This document shows, piece by piece, positions 39,271-48,508 of a stretch of 64,000 bases of DNA. A program made the translations under genes and the position numbers. The stretch's first letter is position 1, and each line of letters begins with the position of its first letter. Source of the DNA: Streptomyces coacervatus (lineage in GTDB: Bacteria; Actinomycetota; Actinomycetes; Streptomycetales; Streptomycetaceae); NCBI RefSeq assembly GCF_029223485.1, contig NZ_JARHTP010000002.1, positions 186,001-250,000 on the forward strand. Reading direction: 5' to 3'. The notes beneath the pieces were generated by a model that was given only the letters and a program-made list of their open reading frames with translations, searched no databases and was not told the DNA's origin.

Positions 39271-40368
39271 ATGGAGCACGACCTGAGTCCCTCAACCCTG
39301 TCCGAGCTCCGGCGCCCGCGCGCCTATCCGGCCGTGTCCGTGCTGACGCCGACACACCGCCGGGAGCCCGAAAACGCCCAGGATCCGGTCCGGCTGCGCA
39401 ATGTGGTGGCCGAGGCCAAAAAGCAGCTGGAGTCCGATCCCGCGGTGACCCGGGAACGGCGCTCCGACGTGGTCCGCCAGCTCGACCAGGCCCTTGCGGA
39501 GGTGGATCTGGCGCATGCCGAGGACGGTCTGGTGATCTTCGCAGCGCCGGGTGAGCACCAGGTGTGGTCGCTCGGCCGTACGGTGCCGGAGCGCGTGGTG
39601 CTCTCGGACACCTTCCTCACCCGCAACCTCGTCTCCGCACACGCCGCCGAACGGCCGTTCTGGGTGCTGTCGGTCTCCCCCGACCGGGCCACCCTCTGGA
39701 GCGGCGGCACGGATCGCGTCATGGAGGACGGCACCGGCGGATTCCCCCTGACCAGGCGCCTGGAGAACTTCGACGCCGAGCGGCAGGAGCGGATCGGCGA
39801 CATGCCGAGCACCTTCCGCGACGAGGGCACCCGTCACTTCCTGCGGGAGGCCGACGCCGCGATGGGCATGATCCTGCGCGAGCAGCCGCGGCCGTTGTAC
39901 ATCACCGGTGAGCAGGCGGCGCTGTCCACGCTGGACGAGGTCGGCAGCGTCACCAAGGAGGCGGTGCACGTGCCGCACGGCGGCCTCGCACACGGCACTC
40001 ACGACGCCGTGTGGCAGGCGGTACGGCCGATGGTCGCCGCCGAGGCCCGCAGAAGCACCGACGCCGTTGCCCGGGAGCTCGAAACCGCCCGTGGCCGCAG
40101 GGCGTTCGCGGCCGGTGTCGACGAGGTCTGGCACAGCGCCCGCGAAGGCCGCGTACGCCTGCTCGCCGTCGAGGAGAACTACCGCGTGACGGTGCGCGAC
40201 GTCCTCGGCGACCATCTGGTCCCGGCCGCGAGCGGCGACCTCGACTCCCGCGAGGACATCGTGGACGAGATCGTCGAACAGTGCCTGGAGACGGGCGCGG
40301 ACGTCCGCTTCGTACCGGACGGGATGCTGGGCGACGCCCACGGGATCGCGGGAATCCTGCGCTACTGA
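39271..40368 (+). CDS. baeRF-type (eRF1-like, Vms1-related) protein
   Basis: A 365-residue protein resembling the bacterial/archaeal eRF1-family proteins (baeRF) that some Streptomyces entries call chemotaxis or host-attachment family. N-terminal domain YPAVSVLTPTHRREPEN, central DGLVIFAAPGEHQVWSLGRTVPERVVLSD and PFWVLSVSPDRATLW, C-terminal VRLLAVEENYRVTVRDVLGD and DEIVEQCLETGADVRFVPDGMLGDAHGIAGILRY. The last segment is the typical low-lying L7Ae-like end. The start at ATG 39271 has no ribosome site, so leaderless or alternative starts (39229) are possible. A role in ribosome rescue is suggested for the superfamily but unproven here. Confidence 0.72.
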   Translation: MEHDLSPSTLSELRRPRAYPAVSVLTPTHRREPENAQDPVRLRNVVAEAKKQLESDPAVTRERRSDVVRQLDQALAEVDLAHAEDGLVIFAAPGEHQVWSLGRTVPERVVLSDTFLTRNLVSAHAAERPFWVLSVSPDRATLWSGGTDRVMEDGTGGFPLTRRLENFDAERQERIGDMPSTFRDEGTRHFLREADAAMGMILREQPRPLYITGEQAALSTLDEVGSVTKEAVHVPHGGLAHGTHDAVWQAVRPMVAAEARRSTDAVARELETARGRRAFAAGVDEVWHSAREGRVRLLAVEENYRVTVRDVLGDHLVPAASGDLDSREDIVDEIVEQCLETGADVRFVPDGMLGDAHGIAGILRY

Positions 40369-40472
40369 CCACACCCGCGTCAGTGCGGGCCACCGCTCGC
40401 CGATTGGCCCGCGACCCGGGCACGGCACCGCTGCGAGACTTCGGCCCTGGTGCCGTGCCTCGAGGAGATGCC

Positions 40473-41081
40473 ATGCAGGTCGCCGTGGTCACGTTTGACG
40501 GATTCAACGAGCTCGACAGTTTCATCGCCGCTGCGCTGATCAACCGGTGCCGCAAGGACGGCCTGGAGGCCTTCATCACGACTCCGACGCCGGTGGTCAC
40601 CTCCATGAACGGCGTCGAGGTGACGGGGCAGCGCCCGATGGAGTTCGTGTCCGAGGCCGACGTCGTGCTGATCGGCAGCGGGGTGAAGACACGGGACGTG
40701 GTCGCCGACGACCGGCTGATCTCCCGGCTGCCGCTCGACCCTGCACGGCAGCTGATCGGCGCGCAGTGTTCGGGCGCGCTGGTGCTCGCCCGGCTCGGGC
40801 TGCTGGACTCCATGCCCGCCTGCACGGACCGGAAGAGCCGGCCCTTTGTCGAAGCCCGCGGCGTCACCGTGCTGGACGCGCCGTTCCATGCCGAGGGGAA
40901 CATCGCCACGGCAGGCGGCTGCCTGGCCTCGCAGTATCTCGCCACGTGGGTGATCATTCGAACGCTCGGCGAGGACGCCGCGCACGGCGTGCTCGACTAC
41001 GTGGCCCCGGTCGGCGAGAACCAGGAGACCGCCGAGCGCGCCCTGCGTGCCGTCCGCTCGGGCGAGGCCGCGCTGCACTGA
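40473..41081 (+). CDS. DJ-1/PfpI-family protein
   Basis: A 202-residue class I glutamine amidotransferase-like protein of the DJ-1/PfpI group. MQVAVVTFDGFNELDSFIAA is the first strand with the family Glu, DVVLIGSGVKTRDVVAD strand 3, and IGAQCSGALVLARLGLLD the nucleophile elbow with its Cys. AGGCLASQYLATWVI follows near the C-terminus. ATG 40473 has GAGGAG upstream. The catalytic His is not obvious after the Cys (CSG), so chaperone, deglycase or ThiJ-type regulatory roles are all possible. It is 104 bases after the baeRF gene and might be co-transcribed. Confidence 0.83.
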   Translation: MQVAVVTFDGFNELDSFIAAALINRCRKDGLEAFITTPTPVVTSMNGVEVTGQRPMEFVSEADVVLIGSGVKTRDVVADDRLISRLPLDPARQLIGAQCSGALVLARLGLLDSMPACTDRKSRPFVEARGVTVLDAPFHAEGNIATAGGCLASQYLATWVIIRTLGEDAAHGVLDYVAPVGENQETAERALRAVRSGEAALH

Positions 41082-41097
41082 GGCCCTGCGACGGCCC

Positions 41098-41511
41098 TCA
41101 GACATTGCCGAACAGCGAGTTCAGCCCCTCCTCGACGGCCGCGCCGAGGTCCTCCTGCCCGGCCGCCACCACCGCATACGTGCGCAGCAGGAACCGGCGC
41201 AGGGCAGCGGTGTCGAACCGGAGCAGGGCCATGCCGTAGGGCGAGTGGAGCTCAAGGACGGTAAGGGCCGGTCCGCACGGCCAGATCTGCACGTCACCGC
41301 CGCCGGCGGGGCGGCGCAGCCCCTCCTGCAGCAGGGCGCGGCCGAAGGTCCAGGTGACCCCCGTGCCGTCCAGGGAGACCTCGGGCGGGAAGTCGAGGTG
41401 CACGGCCAGCGGGTCCGTGGCGGCGTAGCGCAACGTGGCGGGAACCGGGAGTTCCCGCTCGTCGGCGGTGATGAGACGGCCGCGGGCGGGTTGCTCGAGG
41501 GTGATGTCCAT
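41098..41511 (-). CDS. SsgA-like protein (SALP), sporulation/cell division
   Basis: A 137-residue member of the SsgA-like family, found only in morphologically complex actinobacteria and involved in septum site selection and peptidoglycan control during sporulation. Family landmarks include PVPATLRYAATDPLAVHLDFP, VTWTFGRALLQEGLRRPAGGGDVQIWP and the C-terminal LRRFLLRTYAVVAAGQE. It is full-length. A Crp-type site lies about 100 bases upstream. Which SALP it is (SsgA-G or an extra paralogue) cannot be decided without comparison. Confidence 0.93.
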   Translation of the reverse strand: MDITLEQPARGRLITADERELPVPATLRYAATDPLAVHLDFPPEVSLDGTGVTWTFGRALLQEGLRRPAGGGDVQIWPCGPALTVLELHSPYGMALLRFDTAALRRFLLRTYAVVAAGQEDLGAAVEEGLNSLFGNV

Positions 41512-41611
41512 GGTCGGTCTCCACTACGGTCGGAGGTCGGCCGGATTTCCGGTGTGCTTGTACGACCTCGCAGATGCCGTTCGCATTACGTGGAAGCGCT
41601 TGCGACTTTGT

Positions 41612-41625
41612 GTGACCTGCGTCAC
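41612..41625. promoter_or_regulatory. Crp-like site upstream of the SsgA-like gene
   Basis: GTGACCTGCGTCAC fits the Streptomyces Crp consensus GTG(N)6GNCAC exactly and is nearly palindromic. It lies 101 bases upstream of the SsgA-like start. The rest of 41512-41908 has no supported gene, only a TGGCATATGCCA palindrome at 41777-41788 that may belong to the phosphatase promoter. A match to seven fixed bases is not rare, so this is tentative. Confidence 0.4.
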
Positions 41626-41908
41626 CCGGCGACACCTCGAACAAGAAGCCGTCGAACGGGCGGCTGAACGCGCACCGGAAATTCTCAACAACCCTTCAAA
41701 TCGCGTACGCTGCCTACGACTTGACCTGGCCTGCGACGTACACCATTCGCACCGGGCGACCGCTCCGTGAAGACTGTGGCATATGCCAGGTGCACCACCG
41801 TATCGTGTGTTGCCAAATCCCTTACAGGGCGTGTCGGGCTGTGCAACAGTCGTAACGGTCCTTCAAGCCGCCAGCCCCGGTCGTACCGTCCCCGCATCGG
41901 AGTGCTTC

Positions 41909-43336
41909 ATGCCGTCCCATCTCTCTGCGGATCACTCAACCGCCCAGCCGCCAGGACGCGGCTCGGTCGAGGCGTTGATATCGCAGACACGGCGGCTCAA
42001 GGGCGACGTGGATGCCGTACGGCGGGACGCGCACGGCGACGGTTCGGACCCGCAGGAGCGGTGGCAGCGCGCGCTGTGCGATCTGGCGCTGCACCAACTC
42101 ACCGATCTCGACACCCACTTGGGGCAGCTGCGGGACGGCCCGCCGCCCGTACCCCCGGCCGTGGAGGCCCCGCACCTCGCCCGGGCCGTGTCCTCCGCTC
42201 CCGGGCGCGGCTCGCTGCTCAGCCGGGTCGGCAGCGCCGAGTGGAACCTGCTGACGGACGAGGCGAGCTGGTCCGGCGAGCTCTACCAGATCCTGGGCCG
42301 CGACCCCGCCGCTCCCGCCCTCACCCTCGACGAACTGCCGTCCCTGGTGCTGGACGAGGACCGCACGAAGCTGACGGCGATGGTCACGGACTGCCTCGTC
42401 GACGCCAAGCCCATCGACGGCGAGTTCCGCATCGTGCGCCCGGACAACGAGGTGCGCACGGTCCACATGATGGGCGAGCCCGTGCTCGACACTGACGGCA
42501 GCACCGCCTCGATGTGGGCCGTACTGCGGGACGTCAGCGAACTGCGCCGCAGCCAGAAGGTGGTGAGCGAGACCCGTGACTCGCTGCAGCACCACCAGCA
42601 CCGCGCGCAGACCGAGCACCGGCTCGCGGTCGAGCTGCAGGAGGCCGTGCTGCCGCCGTGGCGTGGCTCCCTGCGGCTCCCGCACCAGGGGCCCGAGACG
42701 CTGGATCTGGCGGCGCGCCATCTGCCGTCGTCGACCGGCACGCTGATCGGCGGCGACTGGTACGACGCTCTCGAACTGCCCGACGGCCGGACGCTGCTGA
42801 GCGTCGGCGACCTCACCGGACACGGCGTGGCCGTCGCCTCGGGCATGGCGACACTGCTGGGCGCCGTGCGCGGCATGGCGATGGCCGGCACCGAGCCCGG
42901 GCAACTGATGTCCTGGCTCAATCAGTTACTCGACGCCACCGTGCTGCCCGCCCTCGGCAGCGCCGTCTGCTGCCGCTACAGCCCCGAGACCCGCACGCTG
43001 ACCTGGGCACAAGCAGCACACCCCGCCCCGCTGCTGTTCCGCAACGGGACGGGGCGCAGGCTGCACGCACCCAATGGCGTCCTGCTCGGCGCGACCTCGG
43101 GCGCCTGCTACCAACAGGCGGACGAGACCCTTGAGCCGGGCGACCTGCTCCTGCTGCACACCGACGGGCTGGTGCCCGGGCACAGGAGTGCGGAGACGGT
43201 GGAGCAGCTCCTCGACCTGGCCCCCCGCTTCGAGGAGGTACGAACCGCGCAGGACTGCGTGCGGATGGTCGTGGAGGAGTTCGGCGAGGACGGCCGCGAG
43301 GACGACGCGTGTGTGCTCGTCGCCAAGGTGATGTGA
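41909..43336 (+). CDS. PAS-PP2C (SpoIIE-type) serine/threonine phosphatase with a TTA codon
   Basis: A 475-residue cytoplasmic protein phosphatase, the kind that acts on anti-anti-sigma factors. The N-terminal ~100 residues are helical; PAS at about 100-215 (GSAEWNLLTDEASWSGELYQILG ... SMWAVLRDVSELR); a short coiled coil with many His/Gln; then PP2C from about 230: AVELQEAVLPPWRG, STGTLIGGDWYDALELPDG and LLSVGDLTGHGVAVASGMA hold the metal-binding Asp residues, with GDLLLLHTDGLV and DDACVLVAKV at the end. ATG 41909 follows CGGAG. Codon 340 (42926-42928) is TTA, so expression should depend on bldA. Its target sigma circuit is not in the window. Confidence 0.92.
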   Translation: MPSHLSADHSTAQPPGRGSVEALISQTRRLKGDVDAVRRDAHGDGSDPQERWQRALCDLALHQLTDLDTHLGQLRDGPPPVPPAVEAPHLARAVSSAPGRGSLLSRVGSAEWNLLTDEASWSGELYQILGRDPAAPALTLDELPSLVLDEDRTKLTAMVTDCLVDAKPIDGEFRIVRPDNEVRTVHMMGEPVLDTDGSTASMWAVLRDVSELRRSQKVVSETRDSLQHHQHRAQTEHRLAVELQEAVLPPWRGSLRLPHQGPETLDLAARHLPSSTGTLIGGDWYDALELPDGRTLLSVGDLTGHGVAVASGMATLLGAVRGMAMAGTEPGQLMSWLNQLLDATVLPALGSAVCCRYSPETRTLTWAQAAHPAPLLFRNGTGRRLHAPNGVLLGATSGACYQQADETLEPGDLLLLHTDGLVPGHRSAETVEQLLDLAPRFEEVRTAQDCVRMVVEEFGEDGREDDACVLVAKVM

Positions 43337-43375
43337 AGCGGCGACGCGTGAAACAGCTACAGCTGCACAGACCCC

Positions 43376-44866
43376 CTATGCCCGTGCGCTGTTGCCGCTC
43401 TTCGCCGTCCTCGGCAAGGCCAGTTTGATCTCCTCCCGCAGCTCGTGGATCTTCGGGTAGCTGGAGTACTCGGCGGTGAGCCGGTACATCTGGCGCAGCC
43501 GGTCCCAGGTGCGGTGGGAGGAGTTGGATCCCATCGACATCAGGGCCAACCGCGCGTACCGGTCCGCCTGTTCGGGGTCGTCGGCGATGAAGCAGGCCGA
43601 CGCCATGGACAGGAAGTCGAAGATCTTCGATCGCTGCCGCCCGTCGACCCGCAGGGCCAGGGCCTTCTCCGCATAGTGCTGGGCGTGCGCGGCCGCTCCC
43701 GGGTCGTGCTCAGCCAGCGTGCGGTAGGCCAGGGCCTGCATGCCGTACAGGTCCTCCTCCTTGAACATCTGCATCCAGCTCGGCGGCGGTACGTCACCCC
43801 GGTCGGAGACGAAGAGGTCCTCCGCCCGGCCGAGGGTGCGGCGCATCGCCTGCCCCTTGCCCATGGAGGCCTGGGCCCAGGCTTCGATGGTGTAGAGCAT
43901 CGCCCGGGTGCGCGGCAGCACCTCGTCGCCGGAGCCGGACTGGGCGAGCTTCATCAGGTCGAGTGCGTCGTCGGGCCGGCCGAGGTGCACCATCTGGCGA
44001 GCCGCTCGGGAGAGCGCCTCCCCGGCGCGAGGCCGGTCGCCGCCCTCACGGGCCGCGTGGGCGGCGATGACGAAATACTTCTGGGCCGTGGGCTCCAGGC
44101 CGACGTCGTGCGACATCCAGCCTGCGAGGACGGCCAGGTTGGCGGCGACGCCCCACAGGCGCCGCTGGAGATGGTCGGGGTGACGGTAGGCGAGCATGCC
44201 GCCCACCTCGTTGAGCTGGCCCACGACTGCCTTGCGCTGGAGCCCGCCGCCGCGGGCAGCGTCCCAGGCCCGGAACACCTCGACCGAGCGCTCCAGTTCC
44301 TCGATCTCCTGCGACCCGATGGGGGCGGCCTCGTAGCGGTCGAACCCGGCGGGGTCGGCGTGCAGGGGATCGTCGAGTCGTGGGGCGTCGGCCCTCAGGG
44401 TCGGATCGGTGTGCAGCCAGTCGTACATGGCGCTGCTGAGTGCGGATCCTGCGGTGAGCGCGACACCCGCACCCACCAAGCCGCGTCGGTTGAGCATGAG
44501 GTCCATTCCCGTGAATTCGGTGAGGACCGCCGCGGTCCGCTCGGGCGCCCAGGGCACACCGTCGGGATGTTCCACACTCCCGGCGTCCTGCCGTTTTCCC
44601 GTACGCCCGTGCCGGACCAGACCGAGGTCCTCGATGGTCACGACACGGCCGAGACGCTCGGTGAACAGGGCCTCCAGCACCCGCGGCACCGGATCGCGCG
44701 GGATCTCTCCCATGTCGATCCAACGCCGCACCCGGGAGGTGTCGGTCGACAGCTGGGGGTGGCCCATGGCCGCCGCCTGCCGGTTGACCAGCCTCGCGAG
44801 TTCACCCTTGGACCAGCCGGCCAGGCCGAACAGATCCGATAGGCGGGTGTTGGGTTGTCCGCTCAC
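43376..44866 (-). CDS. NsdA/NsdB-type developmental regulator
   Basis: A 496-residue protein resembling S. coelicolor NsdA and NsdB, negative regulators of antibiotic production and (NsdA) sporulation. It starts at GTG 44866 (VSGQPNTRLSDLFG). The N-terminal segment GLAGWSKGELARLVNRQAAAMG is an Xre-like helix-turn-helix, followed by DTSRVRRWIDMGEIPRDPVPRVLEALF. From about 200 onward TPR-like helices dominate (KYFVIAAHAAREGGDRPRAGEALSRAARQMV). The N-terminal match is strong; which paralogue it is cannot be told. Divergent from an APH-like kinase gene; the interval has a 10-base tandem repeat. Confidence 0.88.
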   Translation of the reverse strand: MSGQPNTRLSDLFGLAGWSKGELARLVNRQAAAMGHPQLSTDTSRVRRWIDMGEIPRDPVPRVLEALFTERLGRVVTIEDLGLVRHGRTGKRQDAGSVEHPDGVPWAPERTAAVLTEFTGMDLMLNRRGLVGAGVALTAGSALSSAMYDWLHTDPTLRADAPRLDDPLHADPAGFDRYEAAPIGSQEIEELERSVEVFRAWDAARGGGLQRKAVVGQLNEVGGMLAYRHPDHLQRRLWGVAANLAVLAGWMSHDVGLEPTAQKYFVIAAHAAREGGDRPRAGEALSRAARQMVHLGRPDDALDLMKLAQSGSGDEVLPRTRAMLYTIEAWAQASMGKGQAMRRTLGRAEDLFVSDRGDVPPPSWMQMFKEEDLYGMQALAYRTLAEHDPGAAAHAQHYAEKALALRVDGRQRSKIFDFLSMASACFIADDPEQADRYARLALMSMGSNSSHRTWDRLRQMYRLTAEYSSYPKIHELREEIKLALPRTAKSGNSARA

Positions 44867-44927
44867 GTCAAGCCCCCAGGTTCTCGGCTGAGTTGACAGT
44901 AGCCCCGTGAAAGATGCCGGGCGACTA

Positions 44928-44957
44928 TTCGCCAGGGTTCGCCAGGGTGCGCCAGAT
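44928..44957. repeat. 10-base tandem repeat in the nsd/kinase divergent interval
   Basis: TTCGCCAGGG-TTCGCCAGGG-TGCGCCAGAT: nearly one helical turn per unit, so two to three protein monomers could bind on one face of the DNA, 62-91 bases upstream of the nsd start. Confidence 0.45.
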
Positions 44958-45099
44958 GGTGTGCCACTGTGCATCGGGTGTCAGGTAGGAATGCGCCACC
45001 CCGACCCGGTCGCCGAGGGACATTCCCCAGGGTGCACCCGAGGTGCCGGGCCGGGTAGCGCATTGTCGTCGCAGGCACACGAAGGGATCTGTTTCGCCC

Positions 45100-46242
45100 A
45101 TGTACGCAGCATCGTCCTCCGTGTCCGCCCCGCCCCGGTCGCTGTACCCCCGCCCGGCGGGCAGCGGCCCCTACCTCGATCCCGCCGCGCGTCCGGCGGC
45201 CCCCGCGCTCGGCGCGGCCCGGACCCGGCGCGTGCCGGGTCCCGGCACCCAACCGCTCAGCGGGAGACTCGACTTGTCCGGCCCCCAGGGCGCCCAGCTG
45301 CGTACGGCCATCGCGTCGGTGCACCGGATCTGTCCGGAGTTCGCTCCGGTCCAGGTGCTGCGCCGCAGTGGACGATCCGTGCTCCTGGTCGGTACGACCG
45401 GACGCAGCACGGCCGTCGCCAAGTGTTTACTGGACCACTCCCCCGCATGGGCCGAGCGGATCCGCCATGAAATAGCGGCATACCGCTCGTTCGTCCGGCA
45501 CCGCCCGCCGGTGCGGGTGCCGAGGCTGATCGCGGCGGACCCTGACAACTGCACACTGGTCATCGAGCGGATGCCGGGACGCGTGGCGGCGCTGCAGCGG
45601 CACCCGGCCGAGGCCCCGCCGCGCGCCGACATCAGGGCGGCACTCGGCGCCGTCTGCCGGCTGAACGCATGGCGGCCGCCGGCCGGCACCTTCGACGCGC
45701 CGCTCGACTATGCGGCCCGTATCTCCCGCTACCACGAGCTGGGTCTGCTCACCGACCGCGACATGGGTGACCTGCAGAAGCTGCTCCACGGCATCGCCCA
45801 CTCGGCGGGTCGGCAGGGCATGGGCCAGTTCTGCCACGGCGACGCATTGCTCTCGAACATCCTGCTGTCACCGGCCGGTCCAGTGCTGGTGGACTGGGAG
45901 CACGCGGGCTGGTATCTGCCGGGCTACGACCTGGCGACGCTGTGGTCGGTGCTCGGCGACGCCCCGGTGGCCCGCCGCCAGATCAGCCAGATCGCCCAGT
46001 CGGCGGGCCCCGCCTCGCGGGATGCGTTCCTGGTGAACCTGATGCTGGTACTGACCCGTGAGATCCGTACCTACGAAACTGCCGTGCAGCGCTCGATGCA
46101 CGACACGACCCCGGCGGCACCGGGCATGGCCCACCCGGGTGCTGCGCCGTCCGGCGAGGAACAGCGGCTGCTGCTCAGGCGGCTGCACGACGACTGCCAG
46201 CTGGCCCGACGGGCCGTACGCGCGGCGGTCGGCACTCGCTGA
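45100..46242 (+). CDS. aminoglycoside phosphotransferase (APH)-family kinase with a TTA codon
   Basis: A 380-residue kinase-fold protein. An N-terminal ~65-residue Pro/Ala-rich tail precedes the N-lobe ([24 protein letters not shown] with the ATP Lys). The hinge is [14 protein letters not shown]; the catalytic loop is [12 protein letters not shown] (HGD..N) and the metal Asp is in [24 protein letters not shown] 45100 follows GAAGGGATC. Codon 110 (45427-45429) is TTA. It is divergent from the Nsd-type gene and ends in a strong hairpin. The substrate is unknown: small molecule, sugar or antibiotic. Confidence 0.85.
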   Translation: MYAASSSVSAPPRSLYPRPAGSGPYLDPAARPAAPALGAARTRRVPGPGTQPLSGRLDLSGPQGAQLRTAIASVHRICPEFAPVQVLRRSGRSVLLVGTTGRSTAVAKCLLDHSPAWAERIRHEIAAYRSFVRHRPPVRVPRLIAADPDNCTLVIERMPGRVAALQRHPAEAPPRADIRAALGAVCRLNAWRPPAGTFDAPLDYAARISRYHELGLLTDRDMGDLQKLLHGIAHSAGRQGMGQFCHGDALLSNILLSPAGPVLVDWEHAGWYLPGYDLATLWSVLGDAPVARRQISQIAQSAGPASRDAFLVNLMLVLTREIRTYETAVQRSMHDTTPAAPGMAHPGAAPSGEEQRLLLRRLHDDCQLARRAVRAAVGTR

Positions 46243-46248
46243 CGGGGA

Positions 46249-46295
46249 CGAAGGTCCGCGGTGCGCCCAGGACAGCGGCGTACCGCGGACCTTCG
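46249..46295. terminator. terminator of the APH-like gene
   Basis: Perfect 14-base inverted repeat CGAAGGTCCGCGGT / ACCGCGGACCTTCG with a 19-base loop, starting seven bases after the kinase stop. Confidence 0.86.
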
Positions 46296-46531
46296 TATGT
46301 CCGGACCTGCGCGAAGCCCTCCTGGAAAGACCTTCTCGTTGAGCCATTGGTGTAAGCCACTGACGCCCCGCAGGCCCGCACACCGCCGCCCGGAAACTCC
46401 TCCACGCTCGTGTTGACATGGGAAATCTCCTGCCTCTGGGCATGATTGACGGATCGTCGGCCAGCGGGTACCACTGACCCACCGCTCGGCCCTGCACGCC
46501 CCGCCACGCTCGTCCGTCCCAGGAGGCTGCA

Positions 46532-48502
46532 TTGCGAGGATCTGCCACCGACCCCACGTCCGCACCCGGCCACAGACGCGCCCGCAGAACCGCCGGCGCC
46601 CTCGCCGCGGCGGCCCTGCTGCTGCCGCTGCTCGGCGCGGCCCCGTCCGACGCCGGGTCCTCCGGGGACCGGCTCCAACAGGCGTTCGCCTCGGCATCCG
46701 CCGAGTACCACGTGCCGCAGAGCGTGCTGCTGGGCGTCTCCTATCTGCAGTCCCGCTGGGACATGCACGGGAGCGCGCCGAGCGTGTCCGGCGGTTACGG
46801 CCCGATGCATCTCACCGACGCCCGCACCGCGCTCGCCCGGACCTCGCACTACAGCGACGGCACGGGGGACGCCCGCGGGGACACGGCCCGCGCCGCTCTG
46901 CATCCGGAACCGAAAATGCCGGAGAACGCGGAACTCCCGGCCCGGCTCAAAACGTTGCCGAAGGCCGCCGGACTGACCGGGCTGAGCGCCGAGCAGCTCC
47001 GTACGGACCCCACCGCCAATGTGGCAGGGGGCGCCGCGCTGCTGGCGGCCGAGCAGAAGGATCTGGGCGAGCCGCTGAGCGCCGACCCGGCGGACTGGTA
47101 CGGGGCGGTGGCCCGTTTCTCGGGCGCGGACGACACCGCGACGGCGGCGGTCTACGCCAACGACGTGTACGACGTGATGCGCACCGGCGAGGAGCGCACC
47201 ACGGACGCCGGGGAGCACGTCGCCCTGGCCGCCCAGCCGAATCTCGCCCCGGACACCGCGCAGCTGAGGAAGGCCGGCCTGCGCACCGTCTCCGCGGACG
47301 GCACGGAATGCCCGAAGTCGGTGTCCTGCCAGTGGGTCCCGGCACCGTACGCACAGTTCGGGAACAACGACTACGGCAACCACGACCTGGGCGACCGCCC
47401 GGCCTCGCAGAGCATCAAGTACATCGTCATCCATGACACGGAGGGCACCTGGGACACGTCCTTGAAACTGGTCCAGGACCCCACCTATGTGTCGTGGAAC
47501 TACACCCTGCGCTCCACGGACGGGCTCATCGCCCAGCACGTCAAGGCGAAGGACGTGGCCTGGCACGCCGGCAACTGGTACATCAACGCCAAGTCGGTCG
47601 GCCTGGAGCACGAGGGCTTCCTCGCCTCGCCCGACGCCTGGTACACGGAGGCGATGTACCGCTCGTCGGCGCGGCTGGTCAGGTACCTTGCCGCGAAATA
47701 CCGCATTCCGCTGGACCGGCAGCACATCCTCGGCCATGACAATGTGCCGGGCCCGACGACGTCGACCATCCCGGGCATGCACACCGACCCCGGGCCGTAC
47801 TGGGACTGGCGGCACTACTTCGACCTGCTGGGCCACCCCTTCAAGCGGACCGCCGGCAAGAGCGGCGGGCTGGTGACGATCCGGCCCGACTACGTGGCCA
47901 ACCGGCCGGAGTACACCGGCTGCGTCACCAAGGACGAGCCGTGCGCGGCGCACGGCTCCAGCGAGGTGCGGCTGCACTCCGATCACGACGAGAAGTCGGC
48001 CCTGATCAAGGACGTCGGTCTGCACAAGGGCGCCGACTCGACGATCGACGTCAACGACGTGGGCTCCCGGGCGTCCACCGGCCAGCAGTACGCGGTGGCC
48101 GGACACTACGGCGACTGGACGGCGATCTGGTACCTGGGCCAGAAGGCATGGTTCAAGAACCCGAAGAAGCACCCGACCGCGGTGAACGCGTCCGGCTTCG
48201 TGGTGACCCCCAAGCCGGGCCTGGACAGCATCCCGGTGTACGGGCGCGCCTACCCGGAGGCCGCGGCCTACCCGGCGGATGTGCCCGCGCAGGCGGTGTC
48301 CCCGCTGCCGTACACGCTGCCAAAGGGGCAGAAGTACGTGGTCGGCGACAAGGTGCCCGGCGAGTACTACTACGCGGTCACCTTCAGCACCGACTCGCAT
48401 CGGGTCGTGGTCGGCAAGGACCTCTACTACGAGATCCAGTACGGACACCGGGTGGAGTTCGTACGCGCCGCGGACGTGACGGTGGTGCCGTCCCGCCCGT
48501 AG
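46532..48502 (+). CDS. secreted N-acetylmuramoyl-L-alanine amidase
   Basis: A 656-residue exported cell-wall hydrolase. The start is TTG 46532 with AGGAGG five bases upstream; a signal peptide (GALAAAALLLPLLGAAPSDAG) follows. The N-terminal ~200 residues are helical and resemble a lysozyme-like or repeat region (QSVLLGVSYLQSRWDMHG, GPMHLTDARTAL). The Amidase_2/PGRP domain at about 290-430 has zinc ligands: KYIVIHDTEGTWD (His), VAWHAGNWYINAKSVGLEHEGF, and HILGHDNVPGPTTSTIPGMHTDPGPYWDW (His, Asp). The C-terminal ~200 residues carry SH3-like repeats. It cleaves the amide bond between MurNAc and L-Ala, probably for cell-wall turnover. Confidence 0.92.
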   Translation: MRGSATDPTSAPGHRRARRTAGALAAAALLLPLLGAAPSDAGSSGDRLQQAFASASAEYHVPQSVLLGVSYLQSRWDMHGSAPSVSGGYGPMHLTDARTALARTSHYSDGTGDARGDTARAALHPEPKMPENAELPARLKTLPKAAGLTGLSAEQLRTDPTANVAGGAALLAAEQKDLGEPLSADPADWYGAVARFSGADDTATAAVYANDVYDVMRTGEERTTDAGEHVALAAQPNLAPDTAQLRKAGLRTVSADGTECPKSVSCQWVPAPYAQFGNNDYGNHDLGDRPASQSIKYIVIHDTEGTWDTSLKLVQDPTYVSWNYTLRSTDGLIAQHVKAKDVAWHAGNWYINAKSVGLEHEGFLASPDAWYTEAMYRSSARLVRYLAAKYRIPLDRQHILGHDNVPGPTTSTIPGMHTDPGPYWDWRHYFDLLGHPFKRTAGKSGGLVTIRPDYVANRPEYTGCVTKDEPCAAHGSSEVRLHSDHDEKSALIKDVGLHKGADSTIDVNDVGSRASTGQQYAVAGHYGDWTAIWYLGQKAWFKNPKKHPTAVNASGFVVTPKPGLDSIPVYGRAYPEAAAYPADVPAQAVSPLPYTLPKGQKYVVGDKVPGEYYYAVTFSTDSHRVVVGKDLYYEIQYGHRVEFVRAADVTVVPSRP

Positions 48503-48508
48503 CGGGTG

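Noticed and set aside
46175..48448. 757-codon antisense frame over the secreted amidase
   Set aside because: Same GC-bias artefact; repetitive VVAG/RVPG composition and no start signal.
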